A program made the position numbers and the translations under genes. 60,012 nt of DNA from Actinomycetota bacterium (GTDB lineage: Bacteria; Actinomycetota; Thermoleophilia; Solirubrobacterales; 70-9): contig JAFDWF010000014.1 in assembly GCA_018268575.1 (NCBI GenBank), positions 1 to 60,012 of the forward strand, given 5' to 3'. Below, in pieces: positions 8,030 through 16,140 of the stretch; within the stretch, counting starts at the first letter, position 1; each line of letters starts with the position of its first letter. The notes beneath the pieces are model-generated. The model was not told the DNA's origin. It made no database searches and saw nothing but the letters and a program-made list of their open reading frames with translations.

Positions 8030-9072
8030 CTCACTCCTTCGGCGTCGGTGACGAGCTCGTCCAGCACCTCGATCCGCGGCTCGGCGGCGCCGCGCTCGGC
8101 GGCGTGGACGAGCTCGACCACTCGCCGGTTCAGCGGCGCCTCGAGGCCGAGGCGGTCGGCGATGCCGACGACGTGGCCGTTGATCGCGTCGATCTCGGTC
8201 GCCCGCCCGTGGGCGACGTCCTGGGACATCGAGGTCGTCTTGCCCATCTGGGCGCGGTAGATCTCGACCGTCTCGGCCTCGGCCCGGCGCTGCGCGGCGC
8301 CCGCGCCGAGCAGCCGCGGCAGGTCGACGCCGAAGAAGTCGAGCGGCGCCAGCTCGATCCCCTGCGCCGCCGCGACCCGCATCGCCTCGCGGCCGACGGC
8401 AAGCGTCAGCCGGCGCGTCCCGGCGTTCGTCCAGAGCTCCCCCTGGCCGAGCCCGGAGACGGCGCAGAGCGGGTTCATCATGCAGTTCCAGGTCAGCTTC
8501 GACCACAGGTTGGCGCGCACGTCGGCGCTCACCGTGGTCGGTGCGACCGCGTCGAGGAGCCGCCCCAGGCGCTCGATCCGGGCGCCCCGCGAGCCGTCGA
8601 GCTCGCCGATCACGAAGCCGCCGTCGCGGCGCGCCTCGAAGATCCGCCCCGGGCCCTCGACGTAGCCGCCGATCTCGGTGACGGCGCCGACCACCCGCGC
8701 CCCGAGGGCCTCCCGCAGCTGGTCCTCGTGGATCCCGTTCTGCAGCGTCAGCACGTCGGTCTCGGGCCCGGCGACGGCGGCCACCAGCGCCACCGCCGGC
8801 GCCGTCATCGCCGACTTCGTGGCGAGGATCGCGACCTCCGGCCGCAGCGCCGCGAGGCCGGGATCGAGCGCCTCTCCCGGCGCCCAGTCGTAGACCGCGA
8901 CCGCGGCGCACAGGTCGCCGCGCACGCCGGTCAGCCGGAGCCCCTCGGCGCGGATCGCGGCCGCGTGCCCTGCCCACGGCTCGGCGATCGCCACCGCGTG
9001 ACCGGCGTCGGCGAGGCGGGCGGCGACGGTGCCGCCGATCGCCCCCGCGCCGATCACGAGGACCGCGGTCAT
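8026..9072 (-). CDS. Ketopantoate-reductase-family (PanE/ApbA-like) NADP oxidoreductase, 348 aa
   Basis: The N-terminus VLVIGAGAIGGTVAARLADAG is a Rossmann GxGxxG motif. The middle (LWSKLTWNCMMNPLCAVSG) and C-terminus (EIDAINGHVVGIADRLGLEAPLN) match the PanE/ApbA architecture, with the catalytic Lys in LWSKL and the conserved EIDxxNG. It reduces a 2-oxo acid to a 2-hydroxy acid in family members. It sits between a CoA ester lyase and an MBL hydrolase, so it more likely serves a catabolic step than pantothenate synthesis. It overlaps both neighbours by 4 bases. Confidence 0.85.
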   Translation of the reverse strand: MTAVLVIGAGAIGGTVAARLADAGHAVAIAEPWAGHAAAIRAEGLRLTGVRGDLCAAVAVYDWAPGEALDPGLAALRPEVAILATKSAMTAPAVALVAAVAGPETDVLTLQNGIHEDQLREALGARVVGAVTEIGGYVEGPGRIFEARRDGGFVIGELDGSRGARIERLGRLLDAVAPTTVSADVRANLWSKLTWNCMMNPLCAVSGLGQGELWTNAGTRRLTLAVGREAMRVAAAQGIELAPLDFFGVDLPRLLGAGAAQRRAEAETVEIYRAQMGKTTSMSQDVAHGRATEIDAINGHVVGIADRLGLEAPLNRRVVELVHAAERGAAEPRIEVLDELVTDAEGVR

Positions 9073-9962
9073 CGCCCCTCGCCGATCGCCTCGGCAAGCG
9101 CCAGCAGCGCCTTGGCGCGCTCGTCCATCGCCTTGTCGATCATCACGTCCTCGAGCCGGGCCGAGCCCTGGCCCTGGCGCTGCGCCGCGGCGAAGGCGTC
9201 GACGATCGCCCGGCAGCGGGCGACCTCGGAGGCCGACGGGGTGAAGGCCTGGTTGGCGATCTCCAGGTGCGAGGGGTGGATCACGTAGATCCCGACGTAG
9301 CCGAGGTCGCGCGACTCGCGGGCGAAGTCGCGGAACCCCTCGAGGTCGCCGAGGTCCGACCAGGTGCCGCTGATCGGGTACGGGACCCCGGCCGCGCGCC
9401 CGTCGAGCAGCAGCTTCGAGCGCACGAACAGCGACTCCCGCCCCTCCCGCGTCCAGCGCTGGTTCAGCTCGCGGTTCATGTCGCCGTCCTTGGCCGAGCC
9501 GGCGAAATAGGAACGCACCCGCGGCGAGGCGGCGAGGATGCGGGCGGCGTCGACGAGCCCGGCCGCAGTCTCCATCAGCGGCTGGACGTCGACGCTGCCG
9601 GGGGCGAGGCCGACGGCGGGCTCGAGCGCCGTGATCACGTGGTCGGCGGCGAGCAGCTGGCCGGGATCGTCGACCTTCGGCAGCGCGACCGCGGTCAGCC
9701 CCGGCCTCACCACCGCCTCGAGATCCTTCAGCCAGTGCGGGGTCGAGACCGCGTTGACGCGGACGAAGGCGCCCTTGCCCGCCGCCGCGACCCGCTCGAT
9801 CGCCGCCGCCGCGGCCGCCCGCGCGGGCGCCTTTTCATGGTCGGCGATCGCGTCCTCGAGGTCGAGGATGATCGCGTCGGCGGCCGACTCGATCGCCTTC
9901 GCGATCCAGCGCTCGCGGGTCGCGGGCACGAAGAGGATCGACCGGTAGGGCCGCGTCTGCAC
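9069..9962 (-). CDS. HpcH/HpaI-type CoA ester lyase (citramalyl/malyl-CoA lyase-like), 297 aa
   Basis: The sequence RSILFVPATRERWIAKAI with ILDLEDAI about 20 residues later is the opening of citrate-lyase-beta-like CoA ester lyases, where the second Asp/Glu group binds Mg. I chose the GTG at 9962 because GAGGGGG lies nine bases upstream and it falls directly at the end of the CaiB gene. An upstream in-frame start at 9986 would add 8 residues. The usual reaction is cleavage of a 3-hydroxyacyl-CoA such as citramalyl-CoA into acetyl-CoA and a 2-oxo acid. Paired with a CaiB CoA-transferase this suggests activation then cleavage of a dicarboxylate. Confidence 0.82.
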   Translation of the reverse strand: MQTRPYRSILFVPATRERWIAKAIESAADAIILDLEDAIADHEKAPARAAAAAAIERVAAAGKGAFVRVNAVSTPHWLKDLEAVVRPGLTAVALPKVDDPGQLLAADHVITALEPAVGLAPGSVDVQPLMETAAGLVDAARILAASPRVRSYFAGSAKDGDMNRELNQRWTREGRESLFVRSKLLLDGRAAGVPYPISGTWSDLGDLEGFRDFARESRDLGYVGIYVIHPSHLEIANQAFTPSASEVARCRAIVDAFAAAQRQGQGSARLEDVMIDKAMDERAKALLALAEAIGEGR

Positions 9963-9963
9963 C

Positions 9964-11175
9964 TCAGACGACCCCCTCGTCGGCAAGCCGGCGCAGCTCG
10001 GCCGCGTCGACGCCGGCCAGCGCGGCGAGCACCTCGGCGGTCTGCTCGCCGAGCTTGCGGCCGGTCCAGCGGACCGCGCCCGGGCGCCCGCGCAGCTTCG
10101 GCACGACCCCGTGCATGGCGAGCTCGCCGCAGTCCTCGTCGGCGACCGCGACGATGTTCCCGCGCTCGTGGAAGGCCGGGTCGTTCCAGATCCGCTCGGC
10201 GTCGTAGACGGCGCCGATCACCGCGTCGTTCTCGGCGAAGGTGCGCTCGACCTGGTCCTGCGGGTGCTCGGCGATCCAGGCCGAGACGGCGTCCTGGACG
10301 ATCGCGCTGTGGCGGCGGCGCGCCTCGGCGTCGGCGAAGCGGGGGTCCCCCAGCGCCGCGGATCCGAGCGCGAGGCGGACCAGGCGCGCCAGCACCGAGT
10401 CGGTGGCCGCCGAATAGCACATCCAGACCCCGTCGCTGGTCCGGGCGACGCCCGCGGCGACCCCTTCCAGCGCCGCCGGGAACTCGTTGCCGGCGCGGAC
10501 CGGGACGATCCCGAGCTGGTCGTAGACGATCACCTGCCAGTCGATCAGGCGGAAGAGCGGCTCGTAGAGGGCGACGTCGATGTGGTCGCCCGCGCCGTCG
10601 CGCTCGCGCCCGAGCAGCGCCAGCAGCACCCCGTAGGCGCCGGTGAGGCCGGCCAGGGTGTCGGCCAGCGAGTAGCCGGCGTGGACCGGTGGGCCGTCTG
10701 GGAAGCCGGTCAGCTGCGAGGCCCCCGACATCGCCTCGGCGGTGCGGCCGAAGCCGGGGCGACGGCGGTGGGGGCCGGTCTGGCCGAAGCCCGAGATGCT
10801 CAGCATCACCAGCCGCGGGTTGACCTCGCGCAGGTGCTCCCAGCCGAGCCCGTGGCGGTCGAGCGTGCCCGGCCGGAAGTTCTCGACCACGACGTCGGCA
10901 GCGCGGACGAGGTCGAGCATCAGCTCCTTGCCGCGCGGGGTGGTGAAGTCGAGCGTGACCGATTTCTTGTTGCGCGCGGCGGCCTTCCACCAGAGCGCCA
11001 CGTCGTCCTTGCGGGGGCCGAGGTTGCGCATCGGATCGCCGCGACCGGGGCGCTCGATCTTGATCACCTCGGCGCCGAAGTCCGACAGCATGGTCGCCGC
11101 GAACGGCGCCGCCAGCGCGTGCCCGAGGTCGAGCACGCGGAGGCCCTCGAGCACCTGCGGGGAGCCGGCGGTCAA
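9964..11175 (-). CDS. CaiB/BaiF family (class III) CoA-transferase, 403 aa
   Basis: The opening LEGLRVLDLGHALAAPFAATMLSDFGAEVIKIERPGRGDPMR and the segment VVVENFRPGTLDRHGLGWEHL are classic for class III CoA-transferases (formyl-CoA, succinyl-CoA:dicarboxylate, carnitine). A full-length single domain of about 400 residues is normal. The TTG start overlaps the upstream FAH gene by 4 bases (TTGA). It probably moves CoA to the substrate cleaved by the downstream CoA ester lyase. The specific acid is unknown. Confidence 0.9.
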   Translation of the reverse strand: MTAGSPQVLEGLRVLDLGHALAAPFAATMLSDFGAEVIKIERPGRGDPMRNLGPRKDDVALWWKAAARNKKSVTLDFTTPRGKELMLDLVRAADVVVENFRPGTLDRHGLGWEHLREVNPRLVMLSISGFGQTGPHRRRPGFGRTAEAMSGASQLTGFPDGPPVHAGYSLADTLAGLTGAYGVLLALLGRERDGAGDHIDVALYEPLFRLIDWQVIVYDQLGIVPVRAGNEFPAALEGVAAGVARTSDGVWMCYSAATDSVLARLVRLALGSAALGDPRFADAEARRRHSAIVQDAVSAWIAEHPQDQVERTFAENDAVIGAVYDAERIWNDPAFHERGNIVAVADEDCGELAMHGVVPKLRGRPGAVRWTGRKLGEQTAEVLAALAGVDAAELRRLADEGVV

Positions 11176-12017
11176 GCCGCGACCACCGGATTCTGGAGGC
11201 GGCCGAGGCCATCGATCTCGATCGCCACCTCGTCCCCGGGGCGCAGGTACTGCGGCGGCTCGCGGAAGCCGCCGACGCCGGCGGGCGTGCCGGTGCTGAT
11301 CAGGTCGCCCGGCTCGAGCGTGCAGTGCTCGCTGAGGAAGGCGATCAGCTCCGCCGGCGAGAAGATCATCTCGGCGGTCGAGGCGTGCTGCTTGCGCTCG
11401 CCGTTGACCCAGGTCGAGATCTGCAGGGCGAGCGGGTCGGGGACCTCGTCGGCGGTGACCAGCTCCGGGCCGGCCGGGCAGAAGCTGTCGAAGCCCTTGC
11501 CGAAGGTCAGCTGCCCGCGCCCGATCTGGACCGCGCGGGCGCTGACGTCGTTGACGATCGTGTAGCCGAAGACGTGCTCGAGCGCCCGCTCGGCGGGGAC
11601 GTGGCGCGCCGTGCGGCCGATCACCAGCGCCAGCTCGGCCTCGAAGTCGAGCCCGAGCTCCTCGCCCGGGCTGAGGATCGGCGCCCCGGGGCCGGTCGCC
11701 TCGGGCACGATCTTGGCGAAGATCTTCGGCTCGCTGGGAACCGAGCGGCCGGGCACCTCGCGCACGTGGTCGTGGTAGTTGATGCCGCAGAAGAGCATCC
11801 GCCCCGGCCGCGGCAAAGGCGCCAGCAGGGTCGCGTCGGCGATCGCCTCGCCCGCCTCGCGAGCGCGCTCGGCGCCGGCGCGGGCGCGCTCAAGCGCCGC
11901 GGCACCGCCGCGGATCAGGGCCAGCATGTCGGCCTCGCCGGTCGGCAGGATCCCGTCCTCGCCCCGCACCCCGACCGCCGCCGCGCCGGTCGGCGTCGTG
12001 TAGGTGACGAGCCGCAT
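11172..12017 (-). CDS. Fumarylacetoacetate-hydrolase family protein, 281 aa
   Basis: The motifs MLFCGINYHDHVRE, DFEAELALVIGR, VFGYTIVNDVSAR and ISTGTPAGVG define the FAH catalytic domain with its E-x-E metal ligands. Family members hydrolyse, decarboxylate, hydrate or isomerise 2-oxo acids and acylpyruvates. It starts at an ATG sharing one base with the stop of the nitrilase gene. A second FAH protein of a different subgroup lies at 23558-24460. The operon context suggests processing of a ring-opened or keto intermediate. Confidence 0.88.
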   Translation of the reverse strand: MRLVTYTTPTGAAAVGVRGEDGILPTGEADMLALIRGGAAALERARAGAERAREAGEAIADATLLAPLPRPGRMLFCGINYHDHVREVPGRSVPSEPKIFAKIVPEATGPGAPILSPGEELGLDFEAELALVIGRTARHVPAERALEHVFGYTIVNDVSARAVQIGRGQLTFGKGFDSFCPAGPELVTADEVPDPLALQISTWVNGERKQHASTAEMIFSPAELIAFLSEHCTLEPGDLISTGTPAGVGGFREPPQYLRPGDEVAIEIDGLGRLQNPVVAA

Positions 12018-12898
12018 CAGCCGGCGTCTGCCGCGGGCGGCGCGGGCGGCGCCGGGTCGACGAGGCGGCCGTACAGCTCCGGCCGCCGGTCGGCCTCGAT
12101 GCTGAGGTAGGCGCGCTGCTCGGCCAGCGCCACGCCGTCGAGGGTCGCCCGCAGCACCTGCTCGCGATCGTCCTCGGCGACGCTGAGCACGTCGCCGCCG
12201 GCGCCGACGATCACGCCGCGGCCGAAGTAGCGCCGGCCGCCCTCGGACCCGGTGCGGTTGGCGGCGACCACGTAGAAGAAGTTCTCGGTCGCCCGCGAGC
12301 GACAGCGGACGACGATGCTGTCGTTCGGCGCCTTCCCCGGCTGCTCCCACATCGCCCAGATCGAGACCAGGATCTCGGCCCCCTCCAGCGCCTGCACCCG
12401 GGCCAGCTCCGGGAAGCGGACGTCGTAGCAGATGTTGGGGGCGATCCGGCCGAGCGCGGTATCGAAGACCGGGATCTTCTCGCCGGCGGTGAAGACCTCG
12501 TGCTCGGTGAGGGCGAGGTGGAGCTTGCGGTAGACGCCGATCAGCTCGCCGTCGGGGCCGATCAGCACCGCCGAGTTGAAGAGCTCTCCCGGGTGCTCGG
12601 GATCGAGCTCGCAGATGCCGGCGACGACGTGGGTGCCGTGCCGCCGCGCCACCTCGCCGAGGCGCTCGCTGGTCGGTCCGGGGATCGTCTCCGCCTGCTC
12701 GCGCAGGCGGGCGAGGAACTCGTCGTCGAGCTGCTCGGGGAAGTAGCCGGTCGAGGCCAGCTCGGGGAAGACGACGAGGTCGGCGCCGTGCTCCTGCGCC
12801 TCGCGCTCGACCAAGGCGGCCATCCGCTCCGCGTTCGCGGCGCGGTCGAGCCAGGAACATTCCAACTGCACGGCAGAGACGCGGAGGGAGGCCTTCAT
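12017..12898 (-). CDS. Carbon-nitrogen hydrolase (nitrilase superfamily amidase), 293 aa
   Basis: The Glu-Lys-Cys triad is visible: E46 in VVFPELAST, K125 in YRKLHLA and C157 in NICYDVRFPE. These enzymes hydrolyse amides, carbamoyl groups or nitriles. The nearest branches by pattern are N-carbamoyl and omega-amidase types. It is the first gene of the operon reaching down to 6130. Its ATG is only 13 bases from the predicted -10, which would leave a leader of about 6 bases and no clear Shine-Dalgarno. Confidence 0.87.
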   Translation of the reverse strand: MKASLRVSAVQLECSWLDRAANAERMAALVEREAQEHGADLVVFPELASTGYFPEQLDDEFLARLREQAETIPGPTSERLGEVARRHGTHVVAGICELDPEHPGELFNSAVLIGPDGELIGVYRKLHLALTEHEVFTAGEKIPVFDTALGRIAPNICYDVRFPELARVQALEGAEILVSIWAMWEQPGKAPNDSIVVRCRSRATENFFYVVAANRTGSEGGRRYFGRGVIVGAGGDVLSVAEDDREQVLRATLDGVALAEQRAYLSIEADRRPELYGRLVDPAPPAPPAADAG

Positions 12899-12910
12899 CG
12901 GGGGGCCCCG

Positions 12911-12938
12911 AGCCTATCAACTGGTTCCGGCATGTCAA
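12911..12938 (-). promoter_or_regulatory. Promoter of the nitrilase-to-cyclase operon
   Basis: On the minus strand TTGACA (12933-12938) and TAGGCT (12911-12916) are 16 bases apart. The pattern resembles the Liv promoter (TTGACA, TAGTCT). Confidence 0.55.
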
Positions 12939-12958
12939 TAAAAAGTTTCACTTCGTGG
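12932..12958 (-). promoter_or_regulatory. Shared operator-like element, copy B
   Basis: A 27-bp element, 22 of 27 identical to 6069-6095. On the minus strand it reads CAC then AGTGAAACTTT then TTGACAT, covering the -35 box. It lies in the 63-bp space between the hydroxy-acid oxidase and the nitrilase gene. Confidence 0.6.
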
Positions 12959-12961
12959 ACG

Positions 12962-14029
12962 CTAGCTCGAGGACCCGCCCGCCAACAGGTCGGCGCCGAT
13001 CGCCGCCACGGTCGGCGCGCCGCACAGGGTCATCGCCTCGCGCAGCTCGGTGGTGAGCGTCGCCAGGACCTCGGCGACGCCCTCCTCCCCGCCCGCCGCC
13101 AGCCCCCAGATATAGGGCCGCCCGACCAGCACCGCGTCGGCGCCGAGGGCGAGCGCGCGCAGCACCGCGCGACCGTCGCGGAGGCCGCCGTCGACCAGCA
13201 GCGGCGCCCGTCCGCCGACCCGCGCGGCGATCTCCGGCAGCGCCGCCGCGCCGGTGAGGCAGCCGTCGAGCTGGCGGCCGCCGTGGTTGGAGACGATCAG
13301 CGCGTCGGCGCCGTGCTCGAGGCAGCGCTCGGCGTCGTCGTCGCGGACGATGCCCTTCACCGCCACCGGCAGCCCGAGGCCGGCGAGCCACTCGAGGTCC
13401 GCCCAGGTCATCGCCGGGTCGCAGCTGGTCACCGCGTCGGCGCGGGTCGAGCCGTCGCCGCGGTGGCGGCTGAGGCCGACGCCGGGCGGCAGCGGCCCGA
13501 GGCTGCCATGCCGCAGCGAGCGCGGCCGGGTCGCGTGGACCGGGAGGTCGGCGGTGAGGACGAGGCGCTCGTAGCCGCAGTCGCGGGCGGCGGCGACCAT
13601 CGCGGCGATCGCGCCGCGATCGCGCCCGAGGTAGATCTGCAGCCAGCGGCGGCCGGGGCGGCCGGCGAGCTGGTGGAGGTCGGTGGTCGCCGTCGCCGAG
13701 AGGCAGAAGACGGTCCCCTGCGCCGCCGCGGCGGCGGCGCTCGCCTCCTCGCCGTCGGGATGGAAGGCCCGCTGCCGGCCGACCGGGGCGAGCAGGATCG
13801 GCGTCGCCAGCGGGCCGCCGAGCAGCTCGCCCGCGGTGCTGACGGTGGAGACGTCGACGAAGGTGCGCGGCCGCAGCGGCGCCTGCCAGGCCGCCTCGTT
13901 GGCGCGCACGGTCGCCTCCTCCCCCGCCCCGCCTTCGAGGAAGTCCCAGGTCGCCGCCGGCAGCCTCTCCCGCGCCGCCTCGCGGTAGGCGAAGGGGGTC
14001 GAGACGGAGCTAGCGGCGGCCCGGCTCAC
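12962..14029 (-). CDS. FMN-dependent alpha-hydroxy-acid oxidase/dehydrogenase, 355 aa
   Basis: The FMN-binding and catalytic signature LIVSNHGGRQLDG (with the catalytic His and Arg) identifies the lactate oxidase / glycolate oxidase / LldD family. The N-terminal FLEGGAGEEATVRANEAAW and the block PILLAPVGRQRAFHPDGE also match. It oxidises an (S)-2-hydroxy acid to the 2-oxo acid. The GTG start lies 20 bases inside the end of the IclR gene. It is the last gene of the mutase operon, and could oxidise the hydroxy acid released by it. Confidence 0.9.
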   Translation of the reverse strand: MSRAAASSVSTPFAYREAARERLPAATWDFLEGGAGEEATVRANEAAWQAPLRPRTFVDVSTVSTAGELLGGPLATPILLAPVGRQRAFHPDGEEASAAAAAAQGTVFCLSATATTDLHQLAGRPGRRWLQIYLGRDRGAIAAMVAAARDCGYERLVLTADLPVHATRPRSLRHGSLGPLPPGVGLSRHRGDGSTRADAVTSCDPAMTWADLEWLAGLGLPVAVKGIVRDDDAERCLEHGADALIVSNHGGRQLDGCLTGAAALPEIAARVGGRAPLLVDGGLRDGRAVLRALALGADAVLVGRPYIWGLAAGGEEGVAEVLATLTTELREAMTLCGAPTVAAIGADLLAGGSSS

Positions 14030-14792
14030 GCTCGCCGGCGGCGTCCTGCTCGAGCAGGCGCTGCATCCGTCTCGCCGCCTTGCCGATCAGCGGCACGAAC
14101 TCCTCGGTCAGCTCCGGGGTCAACCGGTTCGCCGGCCCCAGCACCGAGAGCGACGCCCAGATCTCGCCGGGGATCCGAACCGGCACCGAGAGCGACGCCG
14201 ACCCGTCGATCCGCTCGCCGGCGCTGGTCGCCCAGCCGCGGCTGCGGGCCAGCTCGACCTCTTCGCGCAGCCGCTCGCGGTCGGTGATCGAGCGCTCGGT
14301 GATCCCTTGCAGCTTCAGCTTCGGCAGCAGCTGGTCGAGCTCCTCGGCGGGCAGCGCGGCGAGCAGGACCTTGCCCGCGGAGCCGACGTGGATCGGATCG
14401 GTCGAGCCGACCGGGGCGACGTAGCGGATCGCTTCGGCGCTCGGCAGCTCGTGCACGCAGACGCGCTCGTGGCCGACCCGCACGTGGACGACCACGGTCT
14501 CGCCGACCCGCTCCCAGAGATCGTGCAGCACCTCGCCCGCGAGCGCCCCGATCCAGCCGAAGGTGGCCTGCGTGTTCTGGATCAGCGGCAGCAGGCCGGG
14601 GCCCAGCATGTAGCGGATCCCCGAGGGCTCGCGGACCACGAACTCCTCGTAGCCAAGGCTGGCCAGGAGGCGGAAGGCGGTGCCCTTGGCCAGGTCGAGC
14701 TCGCGGGTGATCTCGGTCACCGTCTTCGGGCCCGAGGCCAGCGCCCCGAGGATGTCGATCCCGCGCTCCAGCGACTGGACCCGGTAGCTCAT
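14010..14792 (-). CDS. IclR-family transcriptional regulator (1), 260 aa
   Basis: The N-terminal winged helix-turn-helix (SLERGIDILGALASGPKTVTEIT...DLAKGTAFRLLASL) and the C-terminal effector domain (HVGSAGKVLLAALP, SASLSVPVR) are typical IclR features. It is embedded in the mutase operon and shares most of its sequence pattern with the second IclR at 21036-21803, so the two are recent paralogs. It is a candidate binder of the elements at 6069 and 12932. The ATG overlaps the MeaB stop by 4 bases. Confidence 0.92.
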   Translation of the reverse strand: MSYRVQSLERGIDILGALASGPKTVTEITRELDLAKGTAFRLLASLGYEEFVVREPSGIRYMLGPGLLPLIQNTQATFGWIGALAGEVLHDLWERVGETVVVHVRVGHERVCVHELPSAEAIRYVAPVGSTDPIHVGSAGKVLLAALPAEELDQLLPKLKLQGITERSITDRERLREEVELARSRGWATSAGERIDGSASLSVPVRIPGEIWASLSVLGPANRLTPELTEEFVPLIGKAARRMQRLLEQDAAGEREPGRR

Positions 14793-15754
14793 CGCGCGAG
14801 CAGCTCCCGCGCCGCCGCCGCCGGGGCCAGGGAGCGGGTGCAGACGTCGTCGAGCAGCCCCTCCAGCGCCGGCTCGGCGGCGAGCCGGCGCTCGAGCTCG
14901 GCGCCGAAGTCCTCGAGCGCGAGCTCGAGCAGCAGGCGGCGGAGGCCGGCGCGCCGGCGCCGCTCGAGCTCGCCGCTCGCGCGCAGGTGGGCCTGCAGCT
15001 GGTCGAGCGCCTCGGCCAGCGCCGGCACCCCCTCGCCGGTGGTCGCCGTGGTCAGCAGGATCAGCTGCTCCCAGCCCCCCGCGGGCACCGGCCGGCGCAA
15101 CCGCCGCAGCGAGCGGGCGTGGGCGCGGGCGCGCTCGTCGTCGGCGCGGTTGACGACGATCACGTCCGGGACCTCCATGATCCCGGCCTTGATCATCTGC
15201 GTCTCGTCGCCGGTGCCGGGCAGCGAGATCAGCACCACCGCGTCGGCCTGGCCGACGATCTCGATCTCCGACTGCCCGACCCCCACCGTCTCGATCAGGA
15301 CGTCGTCGTAGCCGGCGGCGTCGAGCAGCGTGACCGTGCCCGGCACCGCGCGAGCGAGGCCGCCGAGGCGGCCGCGACTGGCCAGCGAGCGGACGAAGAC
15401 GCCCTCGTCGCCCGCGTGGTCGTCGAGCCGGATGCGGTCGCCGAGCAGGGCGCCCGCGGTGAACGGGCTCGAAGGATCGACGGCGACCACCGCCACCCGC
15501 CGGCCGGCGGCGCGCAGGCAGCCGGTCAGCGCCGCGACCAGGGTGCTCTTGCCGGCCCCGGGAGGCCCGGTCAGGCCGACCACCCGCGCCCGGCCGGTGG
15601 CGGCGAAGAGCCGCTCGCAGAGCTCGCGCCCGAGCTCGGTCCGCCGCTCGACCTGGGTGATCGCCCGCGCCAGCGCCCGGCGCTCGCCGGCCTGGACGCC
15701 CGCCGCCAGGCGCGCGGCCGCCTGCGGCGCGGAGCTCGCGGGCCCGGCGCTCAC
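14789..15754 (-). CDS. meaB: MeaB/ArgK-type GTPase chaperone of B12 mutases, 321 aa
   Basis: The P-loop GLTGPPGAGKST (residues 60-71), the block VAVDPSSPFTGALLGDR-like (here FTAGALLGDRIR), IETVGVGQSE and VNRAD are the hallmark MeaB motifs. MeaB loads adenosylcobalamin and protects acyl-CoA mutases. The GTG start at 15754 overlaps the DUF35 stop (GTGA). Its presence in the same operon as the two mutase subunits confirms that the mutase is a B12 radical enzyme. Confidence 0.93.
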   Translation of the reverse strand: MSAGPASSAPQAAARLAAGVQAGERRALARAITQVERRTELGRELCERLFAATGRARVVGLTGPPGAGKSTLVAALTGCLRAAGRRVAVVAVDPSSPFTAGALLGDRIRLDDHAGDEGVFVRSLASRGRLGGLARAVPGTVTLLDAAGYDDVLIETVGVGQSEIEIVGQADAVVLISLPGTGDETQMIKAGIMEVPDVIVVNRADDERARAHARSLRRLRRPVPAGGWEQLILLTTATTGEGVPALAEALDQLQAHLRASGELERRRRAGLRRLLLELALEDFGAELERRLAAEPALEGLLDDVCTRSLAPAAAARELLAR

Positions 15755-16140
15755 TCGGGCTCGAAGTGGAACGGCGGCACGGTCTCGAGGTCGGCGGCGA
15801 AGGCGAGCCGCACCCGCAATGGCACGTGGGCGTCGGCCGCCAGGCCGCGCAGGTGGGCGTGGACGCGGACGCCGTCGTCGAGCCGCACCTGCCCCAGCAG
15901 GTAGGGGGCCGCGAGCCCCGGGCGGGCGACGTGCACGGTCGTGTAGGTCTGCAGCGAGCCCGCCGGGGCGAGCGCCACCTGCTCGAGCCGTGGCGAGCCG
16001 CAGCGGTTGCAGATCCCCCGACCGGGCCAGGAGCGAGCGCCGCAGTCGGCGCACTCCGAGCCGATCAGGACCCCGGCGGTCGCGTCGTAGCGCGGCCGGG
16101 CGGTGAAGTTCTGGCGCTCGGCGGCGCTGCTCAGCTCCAT
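15751..16140 (-). CDS. DUF35 zinc-ribbon/OB-fold acyl-CoA-associated protein, 129 aa
   Basis: Two CxxC pairs (ECADC near residue 30 and ICNRC near residue 47) form a rubredoxin-like zinc ribbon. It is followed by an OB fold beginning around GSLQTYTTVH and ending in a short acidic tail. DUF35 proteins partner thiolase-fold enzymes, including the steroid aldolase Ltp2-ChsH2 pair. Its gene overlaps the thiolase-like gene by 10 bases, which supports such a complex here. Confidence 0.88.
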   Translation of the reverse strand: MELSSAAERQNFTARPRYDATAGVLIGSECADCGARSWPGRGICNRCGSPRLEQVALAPAGSLQTYTTVHVARPGLAAPYLLGQVRLDDGVRVHAHLRGLAADAHVPLRVRLAFAADLETVPPFHFEPE

